In this document: in pieces, positions 3,819 to 7,101 of the stretch
Layout of the letters: each line of letters begins with the position of its first letter
Numbering within the stretch: position 1 is the first letter of the stretch
Translations under genes and position numbers: made by a program
From: Oxalobacteraceae bacterium
GTDB lineage: Bacteria > Pseudomonadota > Gammaproteobacteria > Burkholderiales > Burkholderiaceae_D
Length of the DNA stretch: 7,101 nt
Reading direction: 5' to 3'
Assembly (NCBI GenBank): GCA_947446335.1
Contig: CANFGA010000161.1
Span: 1-7,101, forward strand
The notes under the pieces: generated by a model
Databases searched by the model: none
The model's input: the letters and a program-made list of their open reading frames with translations, nothing else
Told to the model about the DNA's origin: nothing

Positions 3819-6557
3819 ATGACATCAAGCAATCTGAAACATCGCCGCGCTGGCGCGCCACTGCTATGCCTTTTGTGCATCTGGTGCGTCTCGTTCGACA
3901 CCCTTGCCCAAACCTTGCCCGCCGGCGTGACCAAGGGGCCGTCGGTCGAAGGCATCTCCGAATACCGCTTGCCCAATGGCTTGAAAGTATTGCTGTTTCC
4001 CGATGCCGGCAAGCCGACCGTCACCGTCAACGTGACTTATCTGGTCGGTTCGCGCCACGAGAATTACGGCGAAACCGGGATGGCGCATTTGCTTGAACAT
4101 CTGATGTTCAAGGGCACGCCCAAGCACCGCAACATTCCCCAGCAATTCGCCGAGCGCGGCATGGATTTCAACGGCACCACGTCGTTCGATCGGACCAATT
4201 ATTACGAGGTGTTCCAGGCTGGCAATGGCAACTTGAAATGGGCGCTCGACATGGAGGCGGCGCGCATGGTCAATTCGGCGATCGCGCGCAGCGATCTCGA
4301 CTCGGAAATGACGGTGGTGCGCAACGAATTCGAAAGCGGCGAAAATGCGCCATTCTCGGTGCTGCAAAAGCGCATGCAAAGCATCGCTTACGACTGGCAC
4401 AGCTATGGCCGTTCGCCGATCGGAAACCGCAGCGACATCGAAAACGTCAAGATAGAAAATCTGAAGGCGTTCTACAAGACTTATTACCAGCCCGACAATG
4501 CGGTGCTGCTGGTGGCCGGGAAATTCGATGCGACGCAAACGCTGGCCTGGATCAGCAAGTCGTTCGGCGTGATTCCCAAGCCGACGCGCAAGTTGCCGCA
4601 ATTCTGGACGGTGGAACCGACCCAGGATGGCGAGCGCAGCTTCACCGTGCGGCGCAAGGGCGACATCGACATCGTCGCGCTCGGCTACAAGATCCCCGGC
4701 GCCTTGCATGCCGACAGCGATCCCTTGAGCTTCATGTCCGATATTCTGGGCGACAGCGCCACCGGCCGTTTGCATAAATTGCTGGTCGATACCGGGATGG
4801 CGGTCCAGGTTTTCAGTTTTGGCCAGAGCGGCTACGCGCCGGGCTTGCAAATGATCGGTGCTGTCGTGAAGAAGGGGGCGGCGGTCGAACCGGTGCAGGA
4901 CGCCTTGATCCAGGCCGTCGAGAGTTTTGCGCAAACCCCGCCCACGCAAGAGGAGATGGACCGGGTGCGGCGCAACTATGCCAATGCGATCGAAAAGGCC
5001 TTGAACGATCCACAGCGGGTCGGCATTGCGCTGTCCGATCCGATCGCGCTGGGCGACTGGCGCTTGCTGTTCCAGGGCCGCGACAACCTGGCCAATATCA
5101 CTTCGCAGCAAGTGAGCGAAGCTGCCGGGCGTTATCTGCGGCGCGACAATCGCACCGTTGGCCGTTTCCAGCCTGAAGATGCCGTGCTGCGCGCCGAGAT
5201 CGCGCCCGCGCCCGAGGCGGCAGAAGTGCTCAAGGATTTCAAGGGCAAGCCATCGACGCTGGTCGCCGAGAGTTTCGATCCGAGTCAGGCCAACATCATG
5301 GCCCGCACCGAGCGCACCACGATCGGCGGCTTGAAGGTGGCGTTACTGCCGAAAAAGAATCGCGGCGAGACCGTTGCCGTCGACATGCGTCTGCATTGGG
5401 GCAACCAGGACAACTTGTTTGGCAAGAACATGATTCCCGCGCTGACGGGCGCGATGCTGATGCGCGGCACCAGCAAATACAACCGCGCGCAATTGTCCGA
5501 CGAGTTCGACAAGCTGAAGATGGAGGGCAGCGTCTATCATTTCACGACCACGCGCAGCCATTTGGCCGAGGCGCTGCGCCTGGCTTCGCATGTGCTGCAG
5601 GAAGCGAATTTCCCGGCTGCCGAGTTCGAGCAATTGCGCCAGCAAACCATCGTCGGAATCGAGTCCGGCCGCAATGATCCGCAAGACTTGGCCGGGCGTG
5701 CGATGGAGCAGCATTTCAACCTGTATCCGAAAGACGACGTGCGCGCCAGCGCGACCATCGACGAGCAACTGGCCCAGGCCAAGGGCATCACGCTCGACCA
5801 GGTGACGCAGTTCCATCGCGATTTCTTCGGCGCCTCGCAAGGCGAACTAGCGATCGTGGGCGACTTCGATGCGCCGGCCATCAAGGCGGTGCTGGCAAGC
5901 TCGTTCGCAGTATGGAAAAGCCCGGCGGCCTATGCGCGCATCGCGACGCGCAATTTCGACGTTGCGCCGCTGCGCACCAGCATCGATACGCCGGACAAGG
6001 AGGGCGCCTTCTTTGCCGCGCGGATGAACCTGGACTTGCGCACCGACGACGCCGACTATCCGGCCCTGACCTTGGCCAATACCATCTTCGGCGATGGCGG
6101 GCTGAAGTCGCGCCTGATGGACCGGATACGGCAAAAGGATGGCTTGTCGTACGGCGGCGGGTCGCATCTGTCGGCTGGCGAGATCGATCGAGCCGGTTCG
6201 TTTTCGATCAGCGCGATTAGCGCGCCGCAAAACCTGAAAAAGCTCGAAGCGGCGGTGCGCGAGGAATTGGCGCGTGCATTGAAAGATGGCTTCAGCGCCG
6301 AGGAAGTGGCGGGTGCCAAGTCAGGCATGTTGCAGCAGCGCAGCAGCAACCGCGCGCAAGACGGGATCGTCGCCAGCGGCTGGTCCGGCTTCCTGTACCT
6401 GGATCGGACCTTTGCCTGGAGCGGCGAGTATGAAGACAAGCTCAAGGCATTGACGGTGGCTCAGGTCAATGCAGCCTTTCGCAAGGCGATCGATCCGTCA
6501 AAGCTGAGTGTGGTCACGGCGGGAGACGCGAGCAAGGCTGCCGCCCCCGCCAAGTAA
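3819..6557 (+). CDS. Exported M16 family zinc metallopeptidase, two M16 halves in one chain
   Basis: A 912-residue protein of the pitrilysin/insulinase clan. Residues 1-30 look like a Sec signal: KHRR, a hydrophobic core, then DTLA with probable cleavage before Q31, so it should act in the periplasm or outside the cell. The N-terminal half (about 45-250) carries the inverted zinc motif HLLEH (H90, E93, H94); E170 in VVRNEFESGENAP, 76 residues after H94, fits the third zinc ligand. TNYYE (126-130) is a typical substrate-strand block. The second half (about 500-700) repeats the fold without zinc residues: PALTGAMLMRGT (540-551) stands at the HxxEH position. R771 and Y778 in RIRQKDGLSYG are the conserved C-terminal substrate-binding residues. 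Such proteins degrade peptides in a closed chamber; the real substrate is unknown. No good Shine-Dalgarno precedes the ATG, and the 126-base gap upstream shows no clear promoter or terminator. Confidence 0.95.
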   Translation: MTSSNLKHRRAGAPLLCLLCIWCVSFDTLAQTLPAGVTKGPSVEGISEYRLPNGLKVLLFPDAGKPTVTVNVTYLVGSRHENYGETGMAHLLEHLMFKGTPKHRNIPQQFAERGMDFNGTTSFDRTNYYEVFQAGNGNLKWALDMEAARMVNSAIARSDLDSEMTVVRNEFESGENAPFSVLQKRMQSIAYDWHSYGRSPIGNRSDIENVKIENLKAFYKTYYQPDNAVLLVAGKFDATQTLAWISKSFGVIPKPTRKLPQFWTVEPTQDGERSFTVRRKGDIDIVALGYKIPGALHADSDPLSFMSDILGDSATGRLHKLLVDTGMAVQVFSFGQSGYAPGLQMIGAVVKKGAAVEPVQDALIQAVESFAQTPPTQEEMDRVRRNYANAIEKALNDPQRVGIALSDPIALGDWRLLFQGRDNLANITSQQVSEAAGRYLRRDNRTVGRFQPEDAVLRAEIAPAPEAAEVLKDFKGKPSTLVAESFDPSQANIMARTERTTIGGLKVALLPKKNRGETVAVDMRLHWGNQDNLFGKNMIPALTGAMLMRGTSKYNRAQLSDEFDKLKMEGSVYHFTTTRSHLAEALRLASHVLQEANFPAAEFEQLRQQTIVGIESGRNDPQDLAGRAMEQHFNLYPKDDVRASATIDEQLAQAKGITLDQVTQFHRDFFGASQGELAIVGDFDAPAIKAVLASSFAVWKSPAAYARIATRNFDVAPLRTSIDTPDKEGAFFAARMNLDLRTDDADYPALTLANTIFGDGGLKSRLMDRIRQKDGLSYGGGSHLSAGEIDRAGSFSISAISAPQNLKKLEAAVREELARALKDGFSAEEVAGAKSGMLQQRSSNRAQDGIVASGWSGFLYLDRTFAWSGEYEDKLKALTVAQVNAAFRKAIDPSKLSVVTAGDASKAAAPAK

Positions 6558-6572
6558 GGATGCAGGCCCGGT

Positions 6573-7101
6573 CTATTGCGTGACTGGCGCGCCGCTTGCT
6601 CTTGATTGCGGGCGGTTGACGTGGAAGCTCCAGTAGCGCGCCAATTGGCCCAGGCCATCGTCGCCTTGCACGCTGGCCAGCGTTTGCAGCGCTTCATCGT
6701 TGCGCTTGGCCATCGCATAGGCGATGCCCAGGCGCAGCTTGCCATCTTCCGGTCGTTTCAAGCCGCTCTTGGCCAATCCTTTGCGGATCAGCTCGATGCC
6801 CTTGTCGAACTGGTCCATCGTGACATAGGCATAGCCGAGGTTGACCAGGCCGGTACCATCCTTGGCACTGTTGGCCGAGGCCTCGCCGGTGCCGATGTTT
6901 TTCAAGTCGTCGGCCGCGCCCTTGGTGGCTTGGTCGCGCATTTTCTTGTGGCGTGCGGCATTGGCGCCCACCCCTAGCACTCCTGCGGCATAGCCCGCAT
7001 CGGCCACTTTTTTCGCCTCGGTCGGAAAACCGGCCAGCAGCGCCAGTTCGCCCATTTCAAGGTATTCCTGCTCGGCCATCACCGGCACGGCCGCTCGCTC
7101 C
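6573..7101 (-). CDS. Tetratricopeptide-repeat protein, C-terminal part (5' partial)
   Basis: The minus-strand frame is open from the window edge to TAG (6575-6573), giving 175 visible residues. Three TPR-like units can be aligned by their helix pattern: residues about 10-43 (Y13, M16, G17, A29), 82-115 (L85, L88, G89, Y92, G101) and 118-150 (L124, G125, Y128, A137, L141). A charged, Gly/Ala-rich stretch (about 43-81) separates the first and second. TPRs form helical protein-binding surfaces, so a scaffold or assembly role is likely, but the partner is unknown. A GTG at 7088 and an ATG at 7079 are possible internal starts, yet the uninterrupted frame upstream and the start inside a repeat suggest the gene begins beyond the window. 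It converges on the M16 peptidase gene with a 15-base gap. Confidence 0.82.
   Translation of the reverse strand, partial: ERAAVPVMAEQEYLEMGELALLAGFPTEAKKVADAGYAAGVLGVGANAARHKKMRDQATKGAADDLKNIGTGEASANSAKDGTGLVNLGYAYVTMDQFDKGIELIRKGLAKSGLKRPEDGKLRLGIAYAMAKRNDEALQTLASVQGDDGLGQLARYWSFHVNRPQSRASGAPVTQ

Noticed and set aside
3864..5111. 415-codon open frame on the minus strand inside the M16 gene
   Set aside because: It mirrors the codon positions of a clear GC-rich peptidase gene, its translation is rich in His, Arg and Gln with no recognisable domain, and the sense protein is intact.
6606..6977. 123-codon plus-strand frame opposite the TPR gene
   Set aside because: It overlaps the minus-strand frame whose translation shows three TPR-like units and is open to the window edge; this one shows no motif.

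Overview
The window looks like ordinary chromosomal DNA of a betaproteobacterium in the order Burkholderiales, quite possibly Oxalobacteraceae (the Janthinobacterium / Herbaspirillum / Herminiimonas kind). That placement is inferred from protein style: a TrmD reading CGRYEAVDQRL, an L19 starting MNLIQQLEQEEI, a DUF3579 protein, and GC-rich codon use. It is not a database result. I see no insertion sequence, phage gene, CRISPR array, tRNA or rRNA.

Bases 1-1446 hold the end of the conserved rpsP-rimM-trmD-rplS translation operon: the last 29 codons of rimM (16S rRNA/30S maturation), complete trmD (tRNA m1G37 methyltransferase) and complete rplS (ribosomal protein L19). A strong intrinsic terminator closes it at 1415-1446. 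The 130-base trmD-rplS gap contains mutually exclusive base-pairing options next to the rplS ribosome binding site, so it may be a regulatory leader.

Bases 1485-3168 hold a CoA-pyrophosphatase-type Nudix hydrolase, best started at a TTG codon, and a membrane protein of the CobD/CbiB-AmpE superfamily that lacks the usual CobD catalytic-motif signature. A candidate terminator and a good sigma70-type promoter follow.

Bases 3348-3692 encode a 114-residue DUF3579 protein of unknown function behind a hairpin-containing leader. Bases 3819-6557 encode an exported 912-residue M16 zinc peptidase with both M16 halves in one chain, the N-terminal half carrying HLLEH. On the opposite strand, ending 15 bases from the peptidase stop, is the C-terminal part of a TPR-repeat protein that runs off the right edge.

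All genes except the last are on the plus strand. Apart from the translation operon they share no obvious pathway. I found no convincing new multi-gene system. The items most worth checking are the rplS leader, the divergent CobD-like protein and the DUF3579 gene with its own promoter.
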